DNA from: Beroe forskalii
Taxonomy: Eukaryota > Ctenophora > Nuda > Beroida > Beroidae
Length of the DNA: 64,000 nt
Assembly (NCBI GenBank): GCA_011033025.1
Contig: WFMF01000209.1
Coordinates: forward strand, 231,863-295,862
Direction: 5' to 3'
Part shown: one piece after another, positions 33,989-46,469 of the stretch
Position numbering within the stretch: the stretch's first letter is position 1
Layout: every line of letters starts with the position of its first letter
The notes under the pieces: generated by a model
What the model was told of the DNA's origin: nothing
The model's input: only the letters and a program-made list of their open reading frames with translations
Database searches by the model: none
Position numbers and translations under genes: made by a program

Positions 33989-34097
33989 CCACAGGTCCAT
34001 TTAACATTAGCCAATCAGCGCACGAATTAACTGCAAACTCGGTCGCTGATTGGTCCATATCTCGACGATTTCGCGATCCTATGGGTAAGCCGAGTAA
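33989..34097. mobile_element. CCAAT-hairpin repeat
   Basis: A copy of 28937-29052: CCAATCAGCGCACGAATT and CGGTCGCTGATTGG, then TCTCGACGATTTCGCGATCC. A 151-codon minus-strand frame (33930-34385) ends in this repeat and is probably fortuitous. Confidence 0.75.
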
Positions 34098-34804
34098 CGT
34101 GTTGAGTGACGAAGTTCCGGAACTATCCGGGAAATAGCATTCGTTAAGCATGTCAGCGTGGTTTGTGTCAACTTGGATATGGAATTTATTGCTTGCCAAG
34201 TCATTCCTCTCGACATAATAGTATACTTCTCTGAAATATATTAAAGTTGTATTGTTTCTTTGATATTCGATTGTATTTTTGTTGTTCATTTTGTGCTTGT
34301 TTGACAGCCCCTGGATACGATTTGAATCGCCTTTGTTTAGATATTTTATATTGTCTATCTTGATTTCGTTTGACATTTTGACCATGGCTGTTTCAAATTA
34401 ACCATCATTATAGGCTGCATTTGTTTTCTTGATGATATTTACTCCTTTCATCGAAATTTTTAAATACTTTTGGTTTTTGGGCATTCTAAGGTTATGACTA
34501 AAAACTTTTTAACTTAAACTAATACAGGACAGTACTCTAATAACCGTTCAAAAGATTCCAAACACTGCTTTCAAAGCACATTAGATCTCTCTAGAATCTA
34601 GATAACATCGGCTACAAAGTTTAGTAAATCCCCGAAGCTCTACCTAAAGATTTATATCAAAGCTCTACCTAGTTCCAACTAACTTATCATTAAACGTATT
34701 GTTGGTACACTGGCACAGGATGATACCTAATAAACTTTACATATATTATACTTTCTAAAGATTTATTATATCAAGCTTTCAGTAACTTACAGATTACAGA
34801 TTTA

Positions 34805-34846
34805 GGTGAAGTGACGTCATTATCATTGCTTATAATGGTGAATAGA
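34805..34846. repeat. CRE-core dispersed repeat
   Basis: GTGACGTCATTATCATTGC then ATAATGGTGAATAG. Another copy, inverted, is at 35045-35092, and one in direct orientation at 35252-35292. Confidence 0.65.
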
Positions 34847-35292
34847 CTCCATCAAACCTCCAATATATTCTCAGTTACAGATGTTTCTATCTAGATTACC
34901 GTATAGATATCTTAGGTAGATGCATTCCGCTTAACAGCTGTAAGTTCTCAGAGAGCGTTACAGGTACACTTATATGCAATGAAAGGCTTTAGTTTATGTA
35001 ACCTGATGACTGAGACCTGTATAACCATCCCCAAACCTACTATGTTACGTCATCACTTCACCACTCTGAACCATGATAATGACGTCATCACACACCTCAA
35101 TCTGTTCTACTTCTACCCTCATATATACAGCCTGGAGCAGCCTGGAGGTATAAATTAGGTTTTCAGCGCATTCTATAACAACTGTAGCACAGTCTCTGTA
35201 GCATACTTCTATGTAACACATACAGGTTATCTGCCAGCAATATACACTTGCTGATGACGTCATTATCAGGGCTTAACACGATGAATTGATGA

Positions 35293-37367
35293 GGCGGCAC
35301 CCGCCTGCTTCAGGTTCAAGTTCCGGTTATATGTAGAGGCATGCAGGGGTATAGTTCCTATTCAAATATATATAACATATATTATAATGTACCCTGCTGC
35401 AGCACATTCCACATATATCTCATGGTAAGTGTTTTGTTGTGTTTGGGTTTAGTCTGGTATAAAGCTCCGATGATAAGAGGTTAAATGATATAAATGGTTA
35501 ATGGCGGTGAACAGTTTATTAGGTCAATTTCAGAGCATGTTTGGACCATTTTAGCTTTTTAGGTTAATAACCAAAGTATAGATCGTGTTTTGATAAAATG
35601 GAACTTGGTAGGGCCAGGGTCCACAACCAGCAATTTTGGCTTTAATTTACATAACATTTGGCAAGAGTTCATTACTCAAAGTTGGGGTTTTTCGGTCATC
35701 GTAAAAAGCCAATGTTTACTTTATTACAGTTACAATTTTCTTAACAAGACAGAGCGGATATTTTTAGTCGAACGTGTCTCTAGACTGCCTTAGTATACGT
35801 TTTGCCAAAGTTTTCACTTTATTTTTCTAGACAGAATTTCCCTGCTGTCAAAATTGTAAACTTTCCGTAACATCACGTTCAAACTTCCCGATATATATAT
35901 ATACATACATAACATCAGAGAATGCAGATACTATCTGAGATATATAATTAATTTATTTTCCGTCTGTCTCTGACCTGTCACAAACTATGCACATAGTGCA
36001 GACAGCTAAAATACAGAGTCACGGTAGACAACAGTGAGTTATATATTTGTTGGCTTTAGAATGCATTTCATATATCTCGAGAGAGAGATTTAGATTTTGT
36101 GGTGAATTTACCACTTGCTCCGTCAGCCCTGTAAATCTAAAGTTGATATAATCTGGAGTCTGCTGCTTACTTTTAGTGAAATTCATTTGCTTTTCACTCC
36201 ACGTTCGACTGTTATCATTAGCCTGTCCGAAGTGTTAATTTGCTACTTAAGTTAAAAATATGTCGTTTATATTGTCAGTAAAGCCTTGCTTTTCACTGAA
36301 GTACCCTGCTTTGCATTGTATTCCATTCTGTTCTAAATTTATTCAAATATTCGGGCACGTGAATAGGTAAATTCCGTCCTAAAACACTGTTTCACGTCCG
36401 TTTGCCGTCCATTTCATGTCCACTGCTAGAGTCTGGTGTCCTTTAGTGTTCTGAACTTGGGGCGATGTGTTTGGTAAATTGCGTTGCAAGGTGACGTCTA
36501 AACCCCGCATTTTGCAGTAGTTGACCAGCAGGCTAAAGTATATATTTAGGTATCTTGTGTAGGTAAATATACCTTCAACGTCACCTATTTCCTTTCTCAA
36601 AACCATGATGATGACGTCATAACCCAGCTACTTATTTCATGTACAGAGTCAAATATAAGCAAAGCAAGTAGCATGGGTAATGGGTATATTGCATATTGAG
36701 ATGTGAGTGGTTTGGAAAAGCATTAACAAGTGCCAGACATCTTCAATCATCATACATATAGTTGTAATGAGATTGAGAGGTTTGTAAATGCATTAAGGTC
36801 CAGACTATTTCAGTCATCATGAGAGGTTTGGAAAAGCATTAGGGTCCAGTCTACTTCAGTCATCGTACATTGTTTTAATGATGCGAGGACTGCATTATTC
36901 TGATAAGTATTTCTGCATACATAAACATTGGACTTAAAGATTGCAGACTACTTTTAAATGCACTTAGCACAGGGATATGCCCGTTGCACTATTTCGTGTG
37001 CTCAGAGCGAAAGCAGATGTCTGAAGAATTGAGTTGTGCGTCAATTTGAAGACATTGAAGCTGGATTTAATTTGCCGTTGACAGTGTTTTGCCTCAAATC
37101 ATGATTTTCTGGTTAACTGATTTGCCTGTCTCATATCCTTGTGACCAGCAGGCAGCATAACTAGAACCTGATCACCTGAATCTGTTCGAAATTAGGTGTT
37201 TTCAAAGCTGTTCATTTGTTTCAGTAATTCGCCAGTAATTGGAAATGGAAACCATCTTTTATTTTTTTCAACGTGTATTTAAATGGATTTTTTGAACTGG
37301 ATATTTTAAGCGCAGTGAAATTTTTGATTTTCTAGCAATCACAAAGCAGTTCTAGTTAGTTCTAACA
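35293..37367. other. No gene seen; imperfect 70-bp repeats at 36705-36870
   Basis: GAGAGGTTTGGAAAAGCATTAGGGTCCAG-like blocks occur about three times at 36705-36870, each ending in TTCAGTCATC or a variant of it. A GATGACGTCAT site is at 36609. Short open frames are not supported. Confidence 0.45.
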
Positions 37368-37486
37368 GTGACAGTTCGAACTGCAGTTTTGTGTGCTCGG
37401 CGTACAGACATGATGTTATTTATGTTTTAAATTTTAAGCCGCGCAAACTTACGACGCGCACACAAAACTGCAGTTCGAACTTTCAC
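37368..37486. mobile_element. Family B MITE
   Basis: GTGACAGTTCGAACTGCAG and CTGCAGTTCGAACTTTCAC ends around CGCGCAAACTTACGACGCGC. Confidence 0.85.
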
Positions 37487-39402
37487 CTCAAAAGGTTCAT
37501 TGCTTTCACAGACTTCGTTGCCGGTCTGCCTTCACCCAACAAATTATATAGTTCTTCAGACACGCCAGTTAATTGTTACATAGTAGGTCAAATTAAGCAG
37601 TAGATTACGCAAGCAATTAAGCCAAGTTACCAATATACACACGACTCAGTTCTAAAGTCTATTGTTTATTGACTTCTCTCATTTGCCCGGCAACACCCAC
37701 AGAGAGAAAACAGGCGTCATCAATTAACCCTTGCCACCTCCGATAATGACATCACATCCCCAGATACTAACAGGAGTACTATCTCCTTAGTATTGGCCGA
37801 CTTCTTCGCACAATTGTTTTTTTGGAACTTCCCTGGGGCAGTGTCTGAACCACCTATCAACTTGAAACTGTCAATAAAAAGAGTGTCACCTTCACGCTCC
37901 ATGCACTGAAAGTTTCATATTGACGGGTGCCTTCGGTGCTGCCCCAGTTGGGTTGAGAGTTTTTGATGACGTCATGTTGTCGACCAAAACTTATTGGTAT
38001 AATATATGATTGCGTGTCGTGGTCTAACGTGATGAAATAGATTAAGATATGGGATACGGCTCTGAATATTCCTGATAACGTCACTCACGCGATTAGCGTT
38101 TTCTATCAGAGTAAATTCTATCTATAGCTCTGTTCTGTGCGATATAAGGTGACGCAAATGATGTCATTATTAGGGTTTTTAGTGGTGAGTTGATGACGCG
38201 AAACATATATCGCTTATTTTTCGTAGCTGTGATATTCAGTGCTTTTTGACTTTTCTAAGAGACAGAGCTATTTTTACCTTCTGACTCACTTCTTTGCCGT
38301 TTTTTTTTCTTCAGTTGAGTGTTAGATAATATTTATATCGACTATGCAAAACACACACACAGTCTGAAAATTAAATTTTGTCCAGAAAATTTGGAAGAAC
38401 GAAATGGAACTTAAAAGGTTTCATTCATCTGGAATTTTTGATCGTAGTTATAGACATTGAGTGCCACTGTGGTCTCATAGGAGCTAGAGGTGCATCCAGA
38501 CAGGTCAATGGAGAGCGGCCAAGTGGACCATCGACCATCCTCGTGTGGCGAGAAATGGCGGATTTCGCAGGAAAAAACTCCTATAAATCTTATCATCTAC
38601 CAGCAACTTGTTGTCAAATATTTGATCCAATATGCTTGCTTTCTAATTCATCTCCATACAAATGCTGCGTGTTGCTGATAAAATTATCAATGATCATGAT
38701 TCAAGAAATTCAAGTACTCATTTCGCACTTTCACTAGCTTTCAAATGACCATTTTTTACTCGTTGCAATGATGAATATTCTATTGAAAAACTAAATTATG
38801 CCATAATCAATTTAATCATATAACTATGCATTGGGAAAGCACTTATCAATTATGTCTTTTTGACAATGCTTTGGTACCATTGTACCCTAAGCTTCCAGAC
38901 CCAGCTGCAGCTATTCTAGAATCTGTAGCTTATTCTAGTATTCTAGTATCTCTAGCTATTCTGCTACTACAAATCATAGGCGGTTGAAAGTGACGTCATT
39001 ATCATGTCAAAAAATGACTTATTGTTGCCATCAAACCGTCTCTATATCGTTCACTGACCTCAATTAGTTCCTGCGGATATTAATACAGGTCATTGCCGGT
39101 CAATCATTGCATTCAGTCCTACTTGAAATCTAAAATCGAATTAACATAACGCCGCATTGCCGCAAAAATAATAATACGTTAATCAGGTTTTTAGGGTCCG
39201 ATGTACACAATGAAATACACAATGACAAGTTGAATAGAGGAATTATCCGTTTTTTCCGATTTTTGTTCGTTGTTCATTGTTCAATCTGGATCATTCAGAT
39301 TTCTATTTTCCTTCTACAGTGGTCGATATACCTCCTTATCACCAACATTATTCATACGATGGACATAAATATAATTGGGCGTTTCTGAGTGATATAAGGC
39401 CC
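37487..39402. other. No gene seen
   Basis: Contains CRE-core sites at 38150-38200 and 38989-39030. The 119-codon frame at 38378 has no recognisable domain. Confidence 0.4.
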
Positions 39403-39905
39403 AATTGGGGAACCAAGGAGGAAGTAAAATGATTTGCAATGGGAACCCACGTGCTGCAATGGGAACCCACGTGCTGCAATGGGAACCCACGTGACCGCAA
39501 TTATCCCGCTCCAGCCTAAGCAACGTCACGTGACTACCACGTTACCGCGCGCATATCATGTAAAACATGCGGCACGCAAGTCACGTGACCGCGCTTGATA
39601 TTCGATACACCTCGGGGAAGAGCGGTGCAATGTTATTGTATGATACACCTAGCATGTAGGATATAAAGTGATGGGGTGCAATGTAAACCTATGATATATT
39701 ATATATCTATGTAAATACAGTGTATCGGAATGTGAGTAATGTTAACGTATGTTACACTTTACACTGAACATGTCGGTTGATACACAGGAGCGCTCAGCCT
39801 TTGCAGCTTTACAGAAAAGTGGGCATTGGGCAACAAGCGTACGATGGAGACTGTAGTAAAACAGTAAAGTAATGAATAAATTTAAATATCAAGAAGTATT
39901 ACAAG
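39403..39905 (+). repeat. Left outer arm of the foldback-like element
   Basis: Inverted copy of 48000-48470. Shared landmarks include GCAATGGGAACCCACGTG (three copies), GAGCGGTGCAATGTTATTG, GTTGATACACAGGAGCGC and GGGCATTGGGCAACAAGCG. The left copy has an extra block of about 55 bases around 39540-39592. Confidence 0.9.
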
Positions 39906-40036
39906 GAAATTTCATTCATTGAAAGACATTCCGACCTCCTCAACTGTCAAATTGTTTAGTGTACGAGCATGTTTTATAGTAGGTAGGTACTAGGTACCTA
40001 TAGTTTACGTTCACTCTAGTCGCACCAGCGGGGAAC

Positions 40037-41390
40037 GGACATTTCATCTCCAGACACTTCATCTCACAACATTTCATCTCGCGACATTTCATCTCCGACA
40101 CTTCATCTCAAAGTACGACATTTTATCCCCAGGGTTTTTTGAAGTACGACGTTTCATCTCAGGGTACAACACTTCATCTCCGGGTACGACATTTCATCTC
40201 TACGTACGACATTTCATCTCAGACTGCAACACTGCATCTAGATCTCAGACTGCGACACTTCATCTCAGGGTACTACACTTCATCTCAGACTGCGACAATT
40301 CATCTCTGGGTACGTCATTTCATCTCTGGGTATGACATTTTATCTCAGACTGCGACTTTCATCTCTGGGTACGACACTTCATCTCAGGGTACGACACTTC
40401 ATCTCAGACTGTGACACTTCATCTCAGGTTACGACACTTCATCTCTGGCTGCAACATTTCATCTCAGTCTACGACACTTCATCTCAGGGTACGACACTTC
40501 ATCTCAGGGTACGACACTTCATCTCAGACTGCGACACTTCATCTCAGACTGCGACACTTCATCTCAGACTGCGACACTTCATCTCAGGTTACGACACTTC
40601 ATCTCTGGCTGTAACATTTCATCTCAGTCTACGACACTTCATCTCAGGGTACGACACTTCATCTCAGACTGTGACACTTCATCTCAGGTTACGACAATTC
40701 ATCTCTGGCTGCAACATTTCATCTCAGTCTACGACACTTCATCTCAGGGTACGGAACTTCATCTCAGACTGCGACATTTCATCTCAGGGTACGACACTTC
40801 ATCTCAGACTGCGACACTTCATCTCTGGGTACGACACTTCATCTCAGGCTACGACATTTCATCTCTGGGTGCAACATTTCATCTCAGACTGCGACACTTA
40901 TTCTCAGACTGTGACACTTCATCTCAGAGTACGACACTTCATCTCAGACTGCAACACTTCATCTCAGACTGCGAAACTTCATCTCTGGGTGCAACATTTC
41001 ATCTCAGGGTACGACACTTCATCTCAGGGTACGACACTTCATCTCAGGGTACGACACTTAATCTCAGGGTACGACACTTCATCTTAGACTGCGACATTTC
41101 ATCTCAGGGTACGACACTTCATCTCAGACTGCAACACTTCATCTCAGGGTATAACACTTCATCTCAGGGTACGACACTTCAACTCAGACTGCGACACTTC
41201 ATCTCAGACTGCGACACTTCATCTCAGGCTACGACACTTCATCTCTGGGTACAACATTTCATCTCAGGCTACGACACTTCATCTCAGGGTACGGCACTTC
41301 ATCTCAGACTGCGACACTTCATATCTGAGTGCGACATTTCATCTCAGATTGCCACACTTCATCTCAGGGTATAACACTTCATCTCAGGGT
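40037..41390 (+). repeat. 20-bp satellite GACACTTCATCTCAGGGTAC, forward block
   Basis: About 68 units. Two unit types (ending AGGGTAC and AGACTGC) alternate irregularly. Long repetitive open frames here are a by-product of the repeat. Confidence 0.97.
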
Positions 41391-42318
41391 ACCCTGAGAT
41401 GAAGTGTCGAACCCTGAGATAAAATGTCGTACCCTGAGATGAAGTGTCGTAACCTGAGATGAAATGTTGCACCCAGAGATATAGTTTCGCAGTCTGAGAT
41501 GAAGTGTCGCTGTCTGAGATGAAGTGTCGTACCCCTAGATGAAGTGTCGCAGTCTGAGGTGAAGTGTCGTACCCTGAGATGAAATGTCGCAGTCTGAGAT
41601 GAAGTGTCGTACCCTGAGATGAAGTGTCGCAGTCTGAGATGAAGTGTCGTACCCTTAGATGAAATGTCGCAGTCTGAGATGAAGTGTCATACCCTGAGAT
41701 GAAGTGTCGCAGTCTGAGAAGAAGTGTCGCAGTCTGAGATGAAGTGTCGTACCCTGACATGAAATGTCGCAGTCTGAGATGAAGTGTCGTACATTGAGAT
41801 GAAGTGTCGCAGTCTGAGATGAAGTGTCGTACCCTGAGATGAAGTGTCGTACCCTGAGATTAAGTGTCGCAGTCTGAGATGAAGTGTCGTGCCCTGAGAT
41901 GAAGTGTCGTACCCTGAGATGAAGTGTCGCAGTCTGAGATGAAGTGTCACAGTCTGAGATGAAGTGTCACAGTCTGAGATGAAGTGTCGCAGTCTGAGAT
42001 GAAATGTCTTACCCAGAGATGAAGTGTCGTACCCTGAGATGAAGTGTCACAGTCTGAGATGAAGTGTCGCAGTCTGAGATGAAGTGTCGTACCCTGAGAT
42101 GAAGTGTCGTACCCTGAGATGAAATGTTGCACCCAGAGATGAAGTTTCGCTGTTCGCAGTCTGAGATGAAGTGTCACAGTCTGAGATGAAGTGTCGCAGT
42201 CTGAGATGAAGTGTCGTACCCTGAGATGAAGTGTCGCACCTTACAGTGCAATCAAGTTACAGTTAGAGATGAAGTGTCGTAGCCTTTGAGATGAAACGTC
42301 GCACCCTGGAGATGAAAT
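41391..42318 (-). repeat. Same 20-bp satellite, inverted block
   Basis: GAGATGAAGTGTCGTACCCT units, the reverse complement of the previous block. The switch point at 41390/41391 is a perfect palindrome of 34 bases (41374-41407). Confidence 0.97.
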
Positions 42319-42589
42319 GTCGTACTTCATAGTACAATCAAATTACAGAAGGAGATGAAGTCTTACCTTCCAGGAACTTACCTTCCAGGAAGGTAAATTC
42401 CCCCGTCAGCAGCTTTTGAAAATTCCCCAGTTTGCCACCATTATTGCCAAAGTTCTAATAGACTGCTTCTCTTAAAAGAAGTGATGCCTTTAAACCAAGT
42501 AAGGGCAGCCCCCAGAACTGTAGCCGAAATTTCAAGGTGCCTGGCACAGTAAATCTGCAAAGAACTGTATTTCAAATGACAAGCAGGGG
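42319..42589. other. Short non-satellite spacer in the left arm only
   Basis: Includes a doubled CTTACCTTCCAGGAA motif. It has no counterpart in the right arm and shows no coding features. Confidence 0.5.
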
Positions 42590-42902
42590 CGCGCTGATCA
42601 GCGACACCGCCGATCAGCGCTGATCAGCGCTGATCAGCGCCGATCAGAAATTTTAAAATTCTCATCGGCGGTCGTCGGCGCTGATCGGCGCTGATCAGCG
42701 CCGATCAGCGCTGATCAGCGCTGATCGGCGATCAATCAGCGCTGATCAGCGCCGATCAGCGCTGATGGTCTAAAATCAGCGCTGATCAGCGCTGATCAGC
42801 GCCGACCAAAACACCTGCATAAGAGCCTTTGTAAACGCCATTTTTCCTCATCGGCGCTGATCAGCGCTGATCAGCGCTGATCAGCGCCGATCAGCGCTGA
42901 TC
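42590..42902. repeat. GCTGATCAGCGCCGATCAGC palindromic array, left
   Basis: Tandem 10-base self-complementary units (CGCTGATCAG / CGCCGATCAG). The whole array is inverted at 47565-47985. Confidence 0.95.
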
Positions 42903-43035
42903 GCTAACTTGTTAAATTTGAACTGATATGGACATTTGGGCGTGTTTGCCTCAAAAATATAATTCCTGCTGGCCGTGCAGGTGACATTTTACGGCAATTC
43001 CTTGCACAGGGCTGTAACATTAACATCAACAATCA

Positions 43036-44065
43036 CATCAACTACAACATAAACCAGTTTTACGATACAGTTATAATGCATTGACGTGACAGTTGAATCG
43101 TTACAACACAGTTTCATCTCTACGACACAGTAACACGTTACGACACAGTAACATCGTAACGGCACAGTAACACCGTTAATACGACACAGTAACACCTTAA
43201 CAGCACAGTAAATTAATGTCGTTACGACACAATAGCACCGTAACGACACAGTTATGCAGTTACTACACAGTAACGCAGTTACGACGAAGTCACGCAGTTA
43301 CGACGAAGTCACGCAGTTACGATACAATAACGCCGTTATACGACAAAGTAACATCGTGACGACACAGTTTCCTTGTAACCGCACAGTAGCTCACTTACAC
43401 AGTAAGGACGTTACGACAAAGCTGTAACACCATAACGACGCAGTTACGACACAGTCTGTACGCACTACGCAGTTCCAACAGAGTAACACAGTTACGAAAA
43501 AGTCACGCAGTTACGACACAGTCATGCAGTTACGACTCAGTAACACCGTTACAACACAGTAACGCAGTAACACCCTTACGACGCAGTTACGACACAGTAT
43601 AACACCGCTACGACGCAGTTAAACAAAGTCACATTGTTACGACATAGCAATACCGTTACGACACAGTTTCATTGTTAAGTCACAATAAAACCTTCACAGC
43701 ACAGTAAGGACGTTACGACACAGTAACACCGTCACAACACCGTAAGGACGTTACGACACACCACGGCTGTTATACGACACATTCAGGCCGTAATTAAGTG
43801 CTAAAGAAGCGCTGTTAAGACACCGTAAGTGTAATGCCGTTACGACAAAGTTACACTGTTACTACCACAGTAATGTTGCTACCCCAGCTAGTTATAACGC
43901 AGTTACGATACAATAACACTGTTACAAGTACAACACAGTAACACCGCTTCAACACAGTTATTGTAAGGACGTTACGACACAGTTACACTGTTACGACACA
44001 TTTAACGTTGTTGCCCCAGAGTAACGCAGTTACAATACAAGTATACAATAACACTGTTACGACTA
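43036..44065 (+). repeat. CAGTAACACCGTTACGACA repeat array, left
   Basis: Degenerate repeats with 18-25 base spacing built from ACACAGTAAC and GTTACGAC. It reappears inverted (GTTACTGTGTCGTAACGG) at 46470-47400. Confidence 0.9.
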
Positions 44066-44289
44066 GCGAACGACCGGTTTAACCGTATCTCCATAAATCC
44101 GGTCACGGAATTTCGGTTGGCTGAAAACGCCCAGTCAACCGATATTTCTGTTCTCTTTTAATCTGAAATGGTTGATTGCGAGATCAAAATATTCGGTTAC
44201 GGTTTCGGTTAGCTAAAACACCTGGTTAAGCGGTATTCGGTTTCCGTTCGGTTAACCGGTCCTATCCTAGTCATGCTGTCGTCTAAATC
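44066..44289. other. Non-satellite spacer with ACCGGT/CGGTTA motifs
   Basis: Rich in TCGGTT, CGGTTAACCGG and related motifs; no coding feature. Confidence 0.45.
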
Positions 44290-44470
44290 CCATTTGGGTT
44301 TGGGTTTGGGTTTGGGTTAGAGTTTGGGTTAGGGTTTGGGTTAGGGTTTGGGTTAGGGTTTGGGTTAGGGTTAGGGTTTGGGTTAGGGTTTGGGTTAGGG
44401 TTTGGGTTTGGGTTTGGGTTTGGGTTAGGGTTTGGGTTTGGGTTTGGTTTAGGGTTTGGGTTATTGCTAG
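44290..44470 (+). repeat. Telomere-like TTTGGGTTAGGG array (G strand)
   Basis: Twelve-base period made of TTAGGG and TTTGGG hexamers, on the + strand. Confidence 0.92.
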
Positions 44471-44504
44471 GCTTTGGATTAGGCCTTGGGTTAGGGTTTC
44501 GGTT

Positions 44505-44705
44505 GACCCAAACTCTAACCCAAACCCAAACTAACCAATCCCTAACCCAAACCTTAACCCAAACCCTAACCCAAACTCAAACCCAAACCCAAACCCTAAC
44601 GCAAACCATAACTCAAACCCTAACTCAAACCCTAACCCAAACCATAACTCAAACCTTAACCCAAACCCTAACCCATACCATGACTCAAACCCTAACTCTA
44701 GCCCG
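44505..44705 (-). repeat. Telomere-like CCCTAACCCAAA array (C strand)
   Basis: The complement of the preceding array with more variants (CCATAACTCAAA), so the two meet head to head about 35 bases apart. Confidence 0.9.
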
Positions 44706-44734
44706 ATTTAGGAGTTTAGGGCTGCCTTAATTCA

Positions 44735-45475
44735 TCGGCGCCTATAGGCGCCGAAAAAATAAGGAAGAACACAGATAGCTGGAGATCAATATCGGCGCCT
44801 ATAGGCGCCGATACTTCAGACTCGTACCAGGCCGTGGATCATGAAAAATATCACGATAGGTGCCTATAGGCGCTTATAGGCGGTGATGGCCGGACAGACG
44901 CCTTTAGGCGGTCGAAAACCGCCGATGTCGCCGAAAAGCGGTGTATAGGCGCTTTTCGGCGCCGATAGGCGCCGATGACCGCCGGTCGAAAACTATCGGC
45001 GCCTATAGGCGCCGAAAAGCGGTACCGCTTATAGGCGCCTTGGCACATTCCCACTAGCCAGACGTTGCCTGCCCCATATTTTTTTCGCGTCCCGATTCCG
45101 CCGATTCGGCGCCGACGATCTAGTGCAAGCCGCCGATTCGGCGCCGATCAGCGCCGAATCGGCGCCTATAGGCGCCAATAAGTTTTTTTCGGCGCCGATT
45201 CGGCGCCTATAGGCGGTACCGCCTTTAGGCGCCTATAATTGAAATTTTCCAATTTTTCGCCTATAGGCGCCGATAAGCGCCGATAAGCGCCTATGCACCG
45301 CCTATCGGCGCCGTCGGCGCTTTTCGACCGCTTATCGGCGCTTTAGTTTTCAACCGCCTATAGGCGCCTATAGGCGCCGATACTGTTTCTTCGTCCCCGG
45401 CGATGTTCTAAGTATCGGCGCCTTCTAGCAATTTGTGTTCTTCTACCTTTTTTCGGCGCCTATAGGCGCCGATGA
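44735..45475. repeat. TCGGCGCCTATAGGCGCCGA palindromic array, first block
   Basis: Dense nested palindromes built on GGCGCC, CTATAG and GCCGAT, with short AT-rich breaks. Confidence 0.92.
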
Positions 45476-45514
45476 ATTAAAACATTCCTAAATTGGCGTG
45501 CGCTTTCGTCAGGT

Positions 45515-45676
45515 TAGGATTTGGGGTTAGGGTTAGGGTTTGGGGGTTAGGGTTTGGGTTAGGGTTAGGGTTTGGGTTAGGGTTTGGGTTAGGGTTTGGG
45601 TTAGGGTTTGGGTTAGGGTTTGGGTTAGGGTTTGGGTTAGGGTTTGGGTTAGGGTTTGGGTTAGGGTTTGGGTTAA
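45515..45676 (+). repeat. Second telomere-like array, G strand
   Basis: GGGTTAGGGTTT repeats with a very regular 12-base period over 45540-45670. Confidence 0.93.
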
Positions 45677-45790
45677 CCCTGACCCTAACCCTAACCCTAA
45701 CCCTAACCCTAACCCTAACCCTAACCCTAACCCTAAACCTAACCCTAACCCTGACTCTAACCCAACCCTAACCCTAACAACCCCAAGCCT
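45677..45790 (-). repeat. Second telomere-like array, C strand
   Basis: Nearly pure CCCTAA hexamers, directly abutting the G-strand array at TTTGGGTTAACCCTGACC. Confidence 0.93.
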
Positions 45791-45854
45791 AGCCCTAATG
45801 TCGAAGACATACCGTGCAACGATGTTGCGGGCCAATTTAGGACTACTTTGGTTC

Positions 45855-46440
45855 ATCGGCGCCTATAGGCGCCTATAGGCGCCTACAGAATTTAGACCAA
45901 TGAATGTAGGTCATTGACTCGGAGCTCAGCTAATAAAACTCATCCTCGCTCCTTCAGGACTGTTTTAATTCATCGAAAAAAAGGGGAAGAATATCGGCGC
46001 CTATAGGCGCTGATACGTAAGATGAAAACAGCATCGGCGCCTATAAGTATAGGCGCCTATAGGCGGTTGAAAACATAGGCGCCGATAAGCGGTCGAAAAG
46101 CGCCGACAGCGCCGATAGGCGGTGCATAGGCGCTTATCGGCGCTTATCGGCGCCTATAGGCGCCGATGACCGCCGAAAAATTGGAAAAATCAATAGGCGC
46201 CTATAGGCGCCTAAAAGCGGTACCGCCTATAGGCGCCTAAAAGCGGTACCGCCTATAGGCGCCGAATCGGCGCCGAAAAAAACTTATAGGCGCCTATAGG
46301 CGCCGATTCGGCGCTGATCGGCGCCGAATCGGCGGTTTGCACTAGTGGGAATGTGCCGGCACCGTATAAGCGCCTAATAAAAAATATAAGCGCCTATAGG
46401 CCCCTATAGGCGCCGATTCGGCGCCGAATCGGCGGGTTGC
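45855..46440. repeat. TATAGGCGCC palindromic array, second block
   Basis: Same motif set as 44735-45475. Larger blocks (GCGCCTAAAAGCGGTACCGC) recur within it and relate to the first block in inverted order. Confidence 0.92.
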
Positions 46441-46469
46441 ATATATAGGATTTAGCCATGCTGTCATGA

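Noticed and set aside
33930..34385. Minus-strand frame of 151 codons
   Set aside because: It ends in a dispersed CCAAT-hairpin repeat and has no domain features; probably chance in AT-rich DNA.
35290..35335. GGTTCAAGTTCC resembling a tRNA B box
   Set aside because: No A box or cloverleaf could be built around it.
40139..42177. Open frames of up to 251 codons with HFISGYDTSSQ-type repeats
   Set aside because: Products of the 20-bp satellite on both strands; no start context, splice sites or unique sequence.
44464..45878. Open frames of TQTLTQ or GLGFGLG type
   Set aside because: Translations of telomere-like repeats.
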